This document shows, in pieces, positions 23,487 through 32,049 of a DNA stretch of 43,533 bases. Location of the stretch: contig JAFPUH010000010.1 in NCBI GenBank assembly GCA_017395505.1, forward strand, positions 1 through 43,533. Direction: 5' to 3'. A program made the translations under genes and the position numbers. This DNA is from Kiritimatiellia bacterium. GTDB lineage: Bacteria; Verrucomicrobiota; Kiritimatiellia; RFP12; UBA1067. The notes beneath the pieces are model-generated. The model was not told the DNA's origin and ran no database searches. It was given only the letters and a program-made list of their open reading frames with translations. Positions within the stretch are counted from its first letter, which is position 1. Every line of letters begins with the position of its first letter.

Positions 23487-23997
23487 AGAGCAGCACAAGG
23501 TTCGTCATGTTGAAGAGGCTGTGGTTCAACATCGGCGACCACAGCCTTTCGGTTTTCTTGTAGAGCCAGCACTGAGCCATTCCGAAGAAGAACAGCGCGA
23601 TGAATGCGTTGTTTGGCCAAGGCATCTGAATGTAGTGTGCAGCAGAGAAGAGCACCGACGAAGTCACTGCCGAGATCACCGGCCACTTCGGCTTGGGGAG
23701 CTTCCAGAGAAGCCAGCGGAATACTACCTCCTCCAGCACTGGCACAATCACGACAAGCCAGGCGATTATCCACAGCAGAGATGCTATATCCTTGAAGAAG
23801 CGCCAACGCCAGCCGGCGTCGTTGCAGAGCCGCTGAACCATCCATGTGATCATGGCCCGCACCTGCTCCAAGCTGGCCTGGTTGTCGAGCTTGACGCCAA
23901 AGACGAACTCGGCGACTAGCCCTGTTAGATAGCAAAGCGCGACCGTGATCAAAGCGATCAACGGCCACGCCTTCAGTGTGGTCTTCAGCGTCTTCAC
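23467..23997 (-). CDS. CPBP family intramembrane metalloprotease
   Basis: 176 residues, about five membrane helices. The three CPBP (Rce1/Abi-like) motifs are present: '[16 protein letters not shown]' (EExxxR), '[11 protein letters not shown]' (FxxxH) and '[18 protein letters not shown]' (HxxxN). Members cleave or process membrane-associated peptides and proteins, some giving bacteriocin self-immunity. It is shorter than many relatives but complete. It begins with GTG overlapping the aspS stop (GTGA), so translation is coupled to aspS. The 3' end overlaps the convergent glycosyltransferase gene by 20 nt. Confidence 0.85.
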   Translation of the reverse strand: MKTLKTTLKAWPLIALITVALCYLTGLVAEFVFGVKLDNQASLEQVRAMITWMVQRLCNDAGWRWRFFKDIASLLWIIAWLVVIVPVLEEVVFRWLLWKLPKPKWPVISAVTSSVLFSAAHYIQMPWPNNAFIALFFFGMAQCWLYKKTERLWSPMLNHSLFNMTNLVLLFILPEA

Positions 23998-25799
23998 GCC
24001 TGAGCCGCAGCCTCCGCGCCGGTTCCGCGGATCTTGATGTGCAGTTCGCGCAGCTGCTGCTCGGTGACGTAGTTCGGCGCGTTCATCATAAGGTCCTGCG
24101 CCTTCTGGTTCATCGGGAACGCGATCACCTCGCGGATATTGGGCGTGTCGGTGAGAAGCATAACCATGCGGTCAACACCAGGAGCAATTCCGCCGTGGGG
24201 CGGCGCGCCGAATCGGAACGCATTGTAGAGGCAGCCGAACTTCTGCTTGACGACTTCCTTGTCGTAGCCCGCGATTTCGAAAGCCTTCTCCATGATGTCG
24301 ATCTGGTGGTTGCGGATGGCGCCGGACGAAAGCTCGATGCCGTTGCAGACCACGTCGTACTGGTAGGCGACGACGTCGAGCGGATTCATGGTGTTCAGCG
24401 CCTCGAGGCCGCCTTGAGGCATCGAGAACGGGTTGTGAGAGAAGATGATCTTGCCTGTCTCGGGGTCCTTCTCGAAGAACGGGAAGTCGACGATCCAGCA
24501 GAACTTGTAGCAGTTGTGCTCTCGGATGTCGTTCGTAAGGTGGTCGGCAATGTCGGTGCGGACAAGACCGGAAAGCCTGTGGCACTCGTCGACTGGAGCC
24601 GCCATGAAGAAGAGCGCATCACCAGGCTCCATGCCGACGATCTGCTTCATCTCCTCGAGCTGCTCGGACGTGAGGAACTTCGCGATCGGGCCCTTGAGTT
24701 CCCCCTCCTTCGTCCAGCTGATGTAGCCGAGACCCTTGCCGCCGTTCTCCTTAACGTTGTGCTCGCGCTTGTCGAACCATGTGCGTGTCTCGACGCCGAC
24801 GATTCCCTTGACGAGAAGACCCTTCACGAGCCCACCCTGCTCGACGCACGAGGCGAACGCCTTGAAGCTCGCGCGGCGGAAGAAGTCCGACATATCCTGC
24901 CACTTAAGCGGGTTGCGGAGATCGGGCTTGTCGCTGCCGTAGACCATCATGGCGTCGCGATACTTGATGCGCGGCCACGGAGCCTCGTTGCACTGCCAGG
25001 TCGAGAACTTGCGGAAGGTCGCTGAAACGACGTCCTCGACGACCGCGAAGATCTCATCCTGCGTGACATAGCTCATCTCGATATCGAGCTGGTAGAACTC
25101 GCCGGGGCTGCGGTCGGCGCGTGCGGCCTCGTCGCGGAAGCAGGGCGCAATCTGGAAGTACCTGTCGAAGCCGGAGACCATCAGAAGCTGCTTGAACATC
25201 TGAGGTGCCTGCGGCAGCGCGTAGAACATGCCGCGGTGGATGCGGCTAGGCACGAGATAGTCGCGCGCACCCTCGGGCGACGATGCCGTCAAGATCGGAG
25301 TCTGGAACTCGTTGAAGCCCTTCTCCCACATCTTCTCGCGCAGGAAGCGTATAACCTTCGAGCGGAGGATGATGTTGTTGTGCAGCTTCTCGCGGCGAAG
25401 GTCGAGATAGCGGTGCTTCAGGCGCACATCTTCGCTCTCATCGGCCTTCTCGTCGGGGATGTAGATCGGCGTGACCTCGCTAGCGCTCTCCATGACGAGC
25501 TCGTTGGCCTCGATTTCGACCTCGCCCGTAGGCAGGTCGGGATTAATCGTATCGGGCGTCCTAAGCTTCACCTCGCCGGTCACCGTGATGACGCTCTCGA
25601 GATGGGCCTTCTCGACAAGGCCAAAGAAACTGCGGCTGGGGTGAACGACTATCTGCGTAAGGCCATAATGGTCGCGAAGATCGACGAAAAGTATTCCGCC
25701 ATGGTCGCGAAGGCGGTACATCCAGCCGGAAAGGCGGACGGTCTTGCCCGCGTCGGATGCGCGGAGTTCGTTGCAGGTATGTGTGCGATATGGATGCAT
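23994..25799 (-). CDS. aspS: Aspartyl-tRNA synthetase
   Basis: 601 residues, bacterial-type class II AspRS. N-terminal OB anticodon-binding domain ('[20 protein letters not shown]'), catalytic core with '[20 protein letters not shown]', motif 2 '[20 protein letters not shown]', the bacterial GAD insertion (about 290-410) and motif 3 '[14 protein letters not shown]'. Charges tRNA-Asp with aspartate in the cytosol; whether it also mis-charges tRNA-Asn cannot be told from sequence alone. The ATG at 25799 is chosen for the family start [12 protein letters not shown] and the upstream AGGAG; a frame extension to 25859 would begin upstream of the -10 box. Confidence 0.95.
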   Translation of the reverse strand: MHPYRTHTCNELRASDAGKTVRLSGWMYRLRDHGGILFVDLRDHYGLTQIVVHPSRSFFGLVEKAHLESVITVTGEVKLRTPDTINPDLPTGEVEIEANELVMESASEVTPIYIPDEKADESEDVRLKHRYLDLRREKLHNNIILRSKVIRFLREKMWEKGFNEFQTPILTASSPEGARDYLVPSRIHRGMFYALPQAPQMFKQLLMVSGFDRYFQIAPCFRDEAARADRSPGEFYQLDIEMSYVTQDEIFAVVEDVVSATFRKFSTWQCNEAPWPRIKYRDAMMVYGSDKPDLRNPLKWQDMSDFFRRASFKAFASCVEQGGLVKGLLVKGIVGVETRTWFDKREHNVKENGGKGLGYISWTKEGELKGPIAKFLTSEQLEEMKQIVGMEPGDALFFMAAPVDECHRLSGLVRTDIADHLTNDIREHNCYKFCWIVDFPFFEKDPETGKIIFSHNPFSMPQGGLEALNTMNPLDVVAYQYDVVCNGIELSSGAIRNHQIDIMEKAFEIAGYDKEVVKQKFGCLYNAFRFGAPPHGGIAPGVDRMVMLLTDTPNIREVIAFPMNQKAQDLMMNAPNYVTEQQLRELHIKIRGTGAEAAAQA

Positions 25800-25830
25800 T
25801 GTCTTTCTTGCTCCTGAAAATTGGTAAAGT

Positions 25831-25839
25831 ATTATATCA
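25831..25839 (-). promoter_or_regulatory. Extended -10 promoter of aspS
   Basis: Minus strand TGA-TATAAT (-10 at 25831-25836), 31 nt before the aspS ATG; the leader contains AGGAG. The -35 position reads GTGCAC at 17 bp and is weak. The remaining 170-nt gap up to 25970 shows only an imperfect hairpin (CAGCCC with GGGCTG) around the stop of the M16 gene without a convincing U-tract. Confidence 0.6.
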
Positions 25840-25969
25840 TATTTTCCGCTGCCGTGCACGGTGGCTATCCAGTATGCACCATTTGTTTGAGCAGACCGAA
25901 AAGAAATCTTTTTCCATGAACTTTTGTTATATTCTTGTAAGTATTACATAGCCCAGCCCTAAAGCGCGG

Positions 25970-27205
25970 TCAGGCGCGGGGCTGAACGGTGCTGATGCTG
26001 CGGACTTCTGTCCGCAATATTTCGTTCGCCACCGCCTGAAGGTCGGCGGATGTCACGGCGGCTATGCCGTCAATCTGCTCCTGCGGCGCGACGAGGCGTC
26101 CGAAAGCAAGCATGGTCGAACCGTAGAAGAACATCTTCGACGTGACCCTTTCGTGCGCCAGACGGAAGTTGCCAACCAAATACTCCTTGATGCGACGAAG
26201 CTCCGCCGAGCCGACGCGGCGTTCGCGCAGCCTCGTCAGTTCGCGGTCTATCGTCTTCATCGCGAGGGCGAGTTTGGCGCCGTCGAGCCCAGCAGTTATC
26301 GTGAACATCCCTGAATCTGCGAAGAAGTGCATCCGGGACGAAATGTCGTAGCTCAGACCCCGCTTCTCGCGAACCTCCTGAAAGAGGCGGCTGGCCATTC
26401 CGCGCCCGAGAACGGCGTCCATGACCGTCGCCGAATATTTGCGCGGATCGCGCAGGCCGAAGGTTCTGTATCCGATAGCGAGCTGCGTCTGGTTGACATC
26501 CTTGGCGACCGACACCTTCGCGACCGGAGGAACTGAAAAGTCGACACTCTCGAACGCAAACGGCTTCACCCTGGAGCGGCGCAAGCCGAGATACAGTTCG
26601 ACGAGCGCGAGCGCCGCCGAGGCATCAAAGCTGCCGGCGACCACGGCGACAGTATTCTGCGGCAGGTAGTGCGAGCGCATGTAGTCGCGCAGCACCTTCG
26701 GGGTCATCGGGGCAAGCGTCTCCGGACTGCCGGCAACAGGCGAGCCGACTGGATTTTTCGGAAAGAGAGCGCGCTGAAGGTTCTCGGCCGCAACGGAATC
26801 AGGCTCGTCGGCGTACATCCTGATCTCTTCGATCACGACCTGCTTCTCCTTCGCGAACTCGTCGTCGGGCATCGCAGCGTTAAGGTACATGTCGGAGAGA
26901 ATCTCGACGGCTTCGGCCAGATACTCGCTGGGCAGATGCGCGTAGTAGCAAGTCGACTCTTCGCTCGTATAGGCGTTGAAATTGCCGCCGCGCCCTTCTA
27001 TCGCACGTGTTATGTCGACTGGTCGCCTCGTTGGCGTGCCCTTGAAGAGCATGTGCTCGATAAGATGCGAAATGCCGGCGAGATGGGCTGGCTCGTGTCG
27101 CGAGCCGCTTGCGATGAAAAGTCCGAAAGCAACGCTCTCGGCTTCGCACGGTACAAGAACGACCTTGAGTCCGTTCTTGAGCACATGAAGTGAAGCCGGC
27201 GTCAT
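25970..27205 (-). CDS. M16 family zinc metallopeptidase
   Basis: 411 residues, two homologous halves of one M16B-type subunit. The inverted zinc motif is 'GISHLIEHMLFKGT' (HxxEH) with the downstream glutamate in 'KEKQVVIEEIRMYADEPDS'. The second half shows the usual 'QTQLAIGYRTFGLRD'-style 'NQTQLAIGYRTFGLRDPRKY' and 'RGMASRLFQEVREKRGLSYD' blocks. It resembles processing-peptidase-like proteins of bacteria (PqqL/YmxG group). No signal peptide, so probably cytosolic. The ATG overlaps the hisA stop as ATGA, making it the last gene of the long pcnB-to-M16 run. Confidence 0.92.
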   Translation of the reverse strand: MTPASLHVLKNGLKVVLVPCEAESVAFGLFIASGSRHEPAHLAGISHLIEHMLFKGTPTRRPVDITRAIEGRGGNFNAYTSEESTCYYAHLPSEYLAEAVEILSDMYLNAAMPDDEFAKEKQVVIEEIRMYADEPDSVAAENLQRALFPKNPVGSPVAGSPETLAPMTPKVLRDYMRSHYLPQNTVAVVAGSFDASAALALVELYLGLRRSRVKPFAFESVDFSVPPVAKVSVAKDVNQTQLAIGYRTFGLRDPRKYSATVMDAVLGRGMASRLFQEVREKRGLSYDISSRMHFFADSGMFTITAGLDGAKLALAMKTIDRELTRLRERRVGSAELRRIKEYLVGNFRLAHERVTSKMFFYGSTMLAFGRLVAPQEQIDGIAAVTSADLQAVANEILRTEVRSISTVQPRA

Positions 27206-27927
27206 ATGGCGGCGAGGTTCATCTCGCGCAAAGTGGCCCGTCCGTCATACAGCGCCTTGCCGACTATCGCCGCGCGCAGGTTGGACCGCTCTAGCGCCTT
27301 CAGGTTGGCGATGTCGTAGACCGAGCTCACTCCACCCGAGGCCGTGACCATGCAGGTTGGCGCGGCGTCGCATATGGCCGCCATCTGGGCGATGTTCGGG
27401 CCGCCCAGCATTCCGTCCGTCGCCGTATCGGTGTAGATGATCGTCTTCACGCCGGCTTTCGCGACGGCCGTGGCGAGGTCCGTCGCCCTGACGGCGGTGG
27501 TCTCGACCCAGCCCTTCGTCTGGACGAATCCGTCGCGGGCATCGATGCCGACGGCGATCCTGTCGCCCCAGAGATCGACGGCGCGTGCGAGAAATGCTGG
27601 ATCGTCCAGCGCGGCACTGCCTATTATCGCTCGGGCGGCGCCAGCCTCAAGAACGGCATTTATCGCATCTGGCATGCGAAGTCCGCCACCCACCTCGACA
27701 GGTCCGCCGAACGCGGCGATTATCGCCTTGATCGTCTCGGGATGGCGAGGCTCGCCGTCGAACGCTCCGTCAAGGTCTACGACATGAAGCTCCTCTGCGC
27801 CCTGCTCGCGCCAGTCTCTCGCCTGAGCGGCGGGATCGTATCCGTAGATCGTCACGTCTTCTGCGCGGCCCTGCCTCAGGCGCACGCATTTGCCGTCCTT
27901 GAGGTCTATCGCTGGAATTATTACCAT
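27202..27927 (-). CDS. hisA: HisA, ProFAR isomerase
   Basis: 241 residues, (beta/alpha)8 barrel. Start 'MVIIPAIDLKDGKCVRLRQG' with the first catalytic Asp, 'LHVVDLDGAFDGEPRH', phosphate-binding 'VEVGGGLRMPDAINAVLEAG', 'AIIGSAAL', 'GIDARDGFVQTKGWVETT', the second catalytic Asp in 'IIYTDTATDGMLGGPN', and 'VTASGGVSSVYDI' with 'AIVGKALYDGRATL'. It isomerises ProFAR to PRFAR in histidine synthesis. The ATG shares one base with the hisB stop (TGATG). The in-frame upstream extension to 28206 lies inside hisB and is rejected. Confidence 0.94.
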   Translation of the reverse strand: MVIIPAIDLKDGKCVRLRQGRAEDVTIYGYDPAAQARDWREQGAEELHVVDLDGAFDGEPRHPETIKAIIAAFGGPVEVGGGLRMPDAINAVLEAGAARAIIGSAALDDPAFLARAVDLWGDRIAVGIDARDGFVQTKGWVETTAVRATDLATAVAKAGVKTIIYTDTATDGMLGGPNIAQMAAICDAAPTCMVTASGGVSSVYDIANLKALERSNLRAAIVGKALYDGRATLREMNLAAI

Positions 27928-28511
27928 CAGATAACCCCCTTCGAGCTGGGCACACCCTTTTCGTTTGGATCGATCGCCTTTGCGGCGCGGAGCGCGCGGG
28001 CGAAGCTCTTGAAGAGACCTTCGCAGACGTGGTGAGCCTCGTCGCCGTAGATCTGGCGAAGGTGGATGTTCGAGCGCGACTCGACGCTGACTGCGCGGAA
28101 GAACTCCTCGACGAGCTTCACCTCGAAATCCTTGACCATCATGTGCTTCATCGCGCACTGCATCACGACGAAAGGGCGTCCCCCGAGGTCGAGAGAGGTC
28201 TCGCAAAGCGCCTCATCCATCGGAATCGACGCGAAACCGTACCTCACGAGGCCGACGCGATCGCCGAGAGCCTCATTGAGCGCATTGCCGAAGACGAGCC
28301 CGACATCCTCCACCGTGTGGTGGTAGTCGACGTCGATATCGCCTGTCGCCTTGACCGAGAGGTCTATAAGCGCATGCTTCTTGAGAAGCTCCAGCATGTG
28401 GTTGAAGAAGCCAATGCCGGTGTCGATCTCGCCTTCGCCCGAACCGTCGAGGTTGAGCGACAGCGTTATCTTCGTTTCTTTGGTGTTGCGTTCAATTGAG
28501 GATGTTCTCAT
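27927..28511 (-). CDS. hisB: HisB, imidazoleglycerol-phosphate dehydratase (monofunctional)
   Basis: 194 residues, the usual length of the monofunctional dehydratase. Motifs: 'GIGFFNHMLELLKKHALIDL' (FxHML), 'DYHHTVEDVGLVFGNAL' (HHxxED), 'GFASIPMDEALCETSLDLGG', 'EFFRAVSVESRSNIHLRQIY' and 'EAHHVCEGLFKSFARALRAA', giving the His/Glu ligands of the two Mn sites. Dehydrates imidazoleglycerol phosphate in histidine synthesis. There is no N-terminal phosphatase domain, so the PHP phosphatase at 20772-21572 is the probable histidinol-phosphatase. It is 13 nt downstream of ribE, an unusual his/rib junction. Confidence 0.95.
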   Translation of the reverse strand: MRTSSIERNTKETKITLSLNLDGSGEGEIDTGIGFFNHMLELLKKHALIDLSVKATGDIDVDYHHTVEDVGLVFGNALNEALGDRVGLVRYGFASIPMDEALCETSLDLGGRPFVVMQCAMKHMMVKDFEVKLVEEFFRAVSVESRSNIHLRQIYGDEAHHVCEGLFKSFARALRAAKAIDPNEKGVPSSKGVI

Positions 28512-28524
28512 GTTCTTTTACCTC

Positions 28525-29151
28525 TCAAACAAAACCTGCCGCGGCCAGCTTCTCTTCGGTAAGTCCCTGCCGCTCGGACCGCTTGGCGACGTACTTGCCG
28601 AGTATGTCGCCCTCGAGATTCACCATGTCGCCGACCTTCCTCAGGCCGAGCGTGGTGTCGGCAAGCGTCGTCGGTATCAAGTCGACGCCCAGCCAGTCGT
28701 CGCCGATCGCCGATATAGTCAGCGACACGCCGTCGATCGCGATCGAACCCTTCAGCACGCTCTGCGCCGCCAACACGCGGCCGCATTCGACCTGAAGCTG
28801 ATAGTCGCGCCCTTTCGGAATCTTCGCCTTGATGCGTCCGCGAGCGTCGACATGACCCTGAACGATATGCCCGCCCATCGCATCGCCTGCGCGCAGCGCG
28901 CGCTCGAGGTTCACCTTGGCGCCGGGCAGAAGGTCCGAAAGGCCGGTGCGAGACTCCGTCTCGCGCAGCACGTCCGCCGTGAAGCGCGTCGCGTCGGCGT
29001 TGACAACGGTCAGGCATACTCCGTTCACAGCCATCGACTCGCCCTGCTCGAGCGGACGTGCCCACGGTTCGAAGCCGATCTCGAGCACGAGGCCGGCGCC
29101 TCGCGAAACGCGCTTTACGGTGCCGATCTTCTGGATCAATCCTGTAAACAT
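28525..29151 (-). CDS. ribE: Riboflavin synthase alpha chain
   Basis: 208 residues made of two lumazine-binding repeats: 'MFTGLIQKIGTVKRV' ... 'GESMAVNGVCLTVVNADATR' and 'GGHIVQGHVDARGRI' ... 'KGSIAIDGVSLTISAIGDDW'. The enzyme dismutates 6,7-dimethyl-8-ribityllumazine to riboflavin. The MFTGL start at 29151 is a hallmark and overlaps the ribD end by 16 nt. The gene order ribD-ribE without ribBA or ribH is visible; those genes must be elsewhere. Confidence 0.95.
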   Translation of the reverse strand: MFTGLIQKIGTVKRVSRGAGLVLEIGFEPWARPLEQGESMAVNGVCLTVVNADATRFTADVLRETESRTGLSDLLPGAKVNLERALRAGDAMGGHIVQGHVDARGRIKAKIPKGRDYQLQVECGRVLAAQSVLKGSIAIDGVSLTISAIGDDWLGVDLIPTTLADTTLGLRKVGDMVNLEGDILGKYVAKRSERQGLTEEKLAAAGFV

Positions 29152-30095
29152 GCGACCTCCGAAATCACTACGGCATCCTTCACGCGGCGCGAACCGATCA
29201 CCTTTGGCGAGACGACCGAGATCCACTCGTCGACAAGTCCCTGCTCAGCGAGGGATACGGCGAGCTTCAAGCCGCCTTCGCAAAGGACATGCATGACGCC
29301 CATCGCGCCCAGCTCCTCCAGCGCCTTGCGAGCATCGTCGAAGACAAGCGTCCTGTTAGGCGCGCCGTCGGTGAAAACCTGGGCATTCTTCGGCAGCCTG
29401 CCGCTCTTCGATACGACAACGCGTATGAGGTCATCGTTTCGCCTGCCGTGAGAGAGCAGCGAAGGATCGTCGCGCCTCACTGTCTCCCCGCCGACCATTA
29501 TCGCGTCCACCTTCTCGCGGAGCTGACCAGTGCATTTTCTCGCGTTCTCCGAAGAAATCCACTTCGCATCGCCCCAGTTGTCGCAGATCCTGCCGTCGAG
29601 AGACATCGCGATCTTTACGGTGACGAAAGGCAGACCTGTCGTCACATGCTTTCTGAAAGCCCGTATAAGCCAATCGGCCGCCCTAATCAGCTTGGCGTCG
29701 CCGCTGAAACGCTCGCACCTTACGCCGGACTTCGCGAGAACACGCTTCGCACGGCCGCGATTCTTCGGATTGGGATCTGTTGCGGCGTAGACCACATTGG
29801 AGATTCCGGCGGCGACAATGGCGTCAGTGCAAGCGCCGACCCGCCCCGGCTTCGAGCATGGCTCGAGGGTAACGTAGATCGTCGCGCCTTCAGTCGACTT
29901 TCCGCGGCGCTTCGCGTTCCTTATCGCTGCGACTTCGGCGTGATCTCCACCAGCCTTCTTGTGCCACCCTTCCCCGACGACTTCTCCGCCACGGACTATT
30001 ACAGCGCCAACCGGCGGATTGGGGCGCGTATGCCCCATGCCGTTGACCGCGAGCCGCAAAGCCCGTAGTATGAAGTCTTCAGCTTTTCTTTGCAT
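29136..30095 (-). CDS. ribD: RibD, bifunctional riboflavin deaminase/reductase
   Basis: 319 residues. The N-terminal deaminase domain carries the zinc motif 'GGDHAEVAAIRNAKRRGKST' (HAE) and 'LEPCSKPGRVGACTDAIV' (PCxxxGxxxxC). The C-terminal reductase domain (about 145-319) starts 'LPFVTVKIAMSLDGRI' and has 'WISSENARKCTGQLREKVDA', 'VGGETVRRDDPSL' and 'VLCEGGLKLAVSLAEQGLVD'. It carries out two steps of riboflavin synthesis from the GTP branch. The C-terminus is slightly short. The start overlaps nusB by 17 nt. Confidence 0.94.
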   Translation of the reverse strand: MQRKAEDFILRALRLAVNGMGHTRPNPPVGAVIVRGGEVVGEGWHKKAGGDHAEVAAIRNAKRRGKSTEGATIYVTLEPCSKPGRVGACTDAIVAAGISNVVYAATDPNPKNRGRAKRVLAKSGVRCERFSGDAKLIRAADWLIRAFRKHVTTGLPFVTVKIAMSLDGRICDNWGDAKWISSENARKCTGQLREKVDAIMVGGETVRRDDPSLLSHGRRNDDLIRVVVSKSGRLPKNAQVFTDGAPNRTLVFDDARKALEELGAMGVMHVLCEGGLKLAVSLAEQGLVDEWISVVSPKVIGSRRVKDAVVISEVACLQD

Positions 30096-30528
30096 TCAGC
30101 TTGGCGTACTTGTCAAGAACTCCATTCACCAGTGTGCGCGACTTCGGAGAAGAGAACCAGTTCGTCAGGTCTATCGCCTCGTTGATCGCGACTGGCGCAG
30201 GCACTTCTGAGTAGGCGATCTCCCAGATGCCCATGCGCAGCACAGTGCGTTCTACTGTTCCGAGGCGGTAAAGGTCCCAATTCTCAAGAAGCGGCTCGAT
30301 CATGGCATCAATCTCCTTGAGATGGGTCAAGACTCCAGCGACACGCTCTTCTGCGAAACGACGCGTCGCGCTCTTCGTACGCACAGGGCCGCCGTCCTCC
30401 TCGTCAAGCGAGCAAATCTGATCCCATTGTGTCGCGATGAACTGCGCAATATCCTCCGGCGGATTCAAATCCGCCGCGGTCAGCATCTGTATCGCCCACT
30501 CGCGGGCCTGTCTGCGTGTCGATGTCAT
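30079..30528 (-). CDS. nusB: NusB transcription antitermination factor
   Basis: 149 residues, all-helical NusB fold. Start 'TSTRRQAREWAIQMLTAADL' and C-terminal 'YRLGTVERTVLRMGIWEIAY', 'PAPVAINEAIDLTNWFSSPK', 'RTLVNGVLDKYAKLNAKK' are diagnostic. NusB binds BoxA RNA with NusE (S10) in rRNA antitermination. ATG 30528 is chosen on the family start; an upstream frame to 30573 adds residues that do not fit. NusB next to rib genes is a common bacterial arrangement (rib-nusB). Confidence 0.93.
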   Translation of the reverse strand: MTSTRRQAREWAIQMLTAADLNPPEDIAQFIATQWDQICSLDEEDGGPVRTKSATRRFAEERVAGVLTHLKEIDAMIEPLLENWDLYRLGTVERTVLRMGIWEIAYSEVPAPVAINEAIDLTNWFSSPKSRTLVNGVLDKYAKLNAKKS

Positions 30529-30614
30529 TTCAAACCTTTCGTAGTACCGAACGGACCATCCATCCCAAGGCAATCAGTCGCCATTCGACCTAAGCGCCTT
30601 CGGACCTTGAGATT

Positions 30615-31385
30615 TCAGGGATAGTCCGCCGGTAAAGTGAGAATCTCGCATCCGTCGTCGGTTATGGCCACGGTATGCTCGAAATGGGCGGAGAGGCAGC
30701 GGTCGCGCGTAACGACCGTCCAACCGTCCTCAAGAACGTCAGTCTTCTCGCCCGCCTTCGTCATGGATATCATAGGCTCGATGGCGATCGTCATGCCGGG
30801 CTTAAGGACAAGCTTCGTTCCCGGTATGCCGTAGTTAGGCACCTGAGGGTCTTCATGCACCGTACGGCCTACGCCGTGGCCTATCCAATCGCGAACGACG
30901 CCAAAGCCGGCGTCTTCGGCGACCTTCTGTATCGCGTAGCCGACGTCGCCGAGATGCACCCCGGGGCCGCACGCCGCGATTCCGGCCTTGAGGCAGAGCT
31001 TGGTTGTCTCGACGAGCCTCAATACATCCGGATCGGTCACGCCCAGCGCGACAGTTCTCGACGTATCGCCGTTGTACCCGTTCTTGAAGATGCCGACATC
31101 GGTCTTGACGAGATCGCCTGGCATTATGACTCGGTGGCGGTTCGGAATGCCGTGAATGACCTCGTCGTTTATCGAGACGCAGATGTGGCCGGGAAAGTTC
31201 GCGTAACCGTAGAAGCTCGCCTTGACGTTGTGCTTCTTGCAGTAGGCGATTACGAGATCGTCTATCTCGCCGGTGGTCACGCCTGGCGCGACGGCGTTCG
31301 CGCAGATGTCGCGGATCTCCGCGCTCATCCGGCACGCCTCGCGCATCCGGTCTATCTGCGCCTTCGACTTTATGTCAACCTTCAC
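30615..31385 (-). CDS. map: Type I methionine aminopeptidase
   Basis: 256 residues. The five metal ligands are visible: Asp in 'VKTDVGIFKNGYNGDTSRT' (two Asp), His in 'IGHGVGRTVHEDPQVPNYG', Glu in 'TIAIEPMIS' and Glu in 'AHFEHTVAIT'. Removes N-terminal Met from nascent proteins. The start is GTG at 31385 after AAAGG, 9 nt behind adk. adk-map is the remnant of the secY-adk-map end of the classical spc operon. An 86-nt gap separates it from nusB; no clear promoter was seen there. Confidence 0.95.
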   Translation of the reverse strand: MKVDIKSKAQIDRMREACRMSAEIRDICANAVAPGVTTGEIDDLVIAYCKKHNVKASFYGYANFPGHICVSINDEVIHGIPNRHRVIMPGDLVKTDVGIFKNGYNGDTSRTVALGVTDPDVLRLVETTKLCLKAGIAACGPGVHLGDVGYAIQKVAEDAGFGVVRDWIGHGVGRTVHEDPQVPNYGIPGTKLVLKPGMTIAIEPMISMTKAGEKTDVLEDGWTVVTRDRCLSAHFEHTVAITDDGCEILTLPADYP

Positions 31386-31394
31386 GCCAGACCT

Positions 31395-32027
31395 TTACAT
31401 CGCCGCGAGGAAGGCAGCCGCATTCTTGACGGGACCCTGATCGCCGTCGATCTTGCGGAGAAGCCCCTTCTCCTCGTAGAAAGCGATAAGCGGCTCGGTC
31501 TCGCGATGGTAGACGACGAGGCGATCCTTGACCGTCTCGGGATTGTCGTCCTTGCGGATGACGAGCTCGGCGCCGCACTTGTCGCAGATTCCCTCGACCT
31601 TGGAGGGAAGGCCGGTCACATGGTAGCCCGCCTTGCACTTGGGGCAGGTACGACGGCCGGCGATACGATCCTGAATGATCTCGTCGGGTACGTCGACCAG
31701 CACTACGCTACGCACAGGAGCGCCGGTCTCCTCGAGGATCTTCGCCTGGGCGACGTTGCGCGGAAAGCCGTCGAGCAGCATGGTAACATCGCCGGTGGTC
31801 TCGGCGATCACATCCTTGATCATCTGCGCGATGAGAGCGTCAGGCACAAGCTGACCCTTCTCCATATAGCCCTTGGCCTCGACACCGGCGGCCGTACCCT
31901 TCGCGACGGCTCCGCGCAGAAGGTCGCCGGACGACACATGCTTAAGGTTGGAGTGCGCCTCGGCGAGACGACCCGCGATAGTACCCTTCCCCGAACCGGG
32001 GGCTCCAAGCAGAATTACGATATCCAT
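31395..32027 (-). CDS. adk: Adenylate kinase with zinc-binding LID
   Basis: 210 residues. P-loop 'GAPGSGKGT', 'HVSSGDLLRGAVAKGTAAG', 'LLDGFPRNVAQAKILEE' and the LID 'GRRTCPKCKAGYH' ... 'GICDKCGAELV', with four Cys for structural zinc, as in many Gram-positive and PVC-type kinases. Catalyses ATP + AMP to 2 ADP. Start ATG 32027 preferred on the family N-terminus MDIVILLGAPGSG. It begins 22 nt after the MCE gene. Confidence 0.95.
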   Translation of the reverse strand: MDIVILLGAPGSGKGTIAGRLAEAHSNLKHVSSGDLLRGAVAKGTAAGVEAKGYMEKGQLVPDALIAQMIKDVIAETTGDVTMLLDGFPRNVAQAKILEETGAPVRSVVLVDVPDEIIQDRIAGRRTCPKCKAGYHVTGLPSKVEGICDKCGAELVIRKDDNPETVKDRLVVYHRETEPLIAFYEEKGLLRKIDGDQGPVKNAAAFLAAM

Positions 32028-32049
32028 TTTACGGCTCCTTGTCTTTTTG

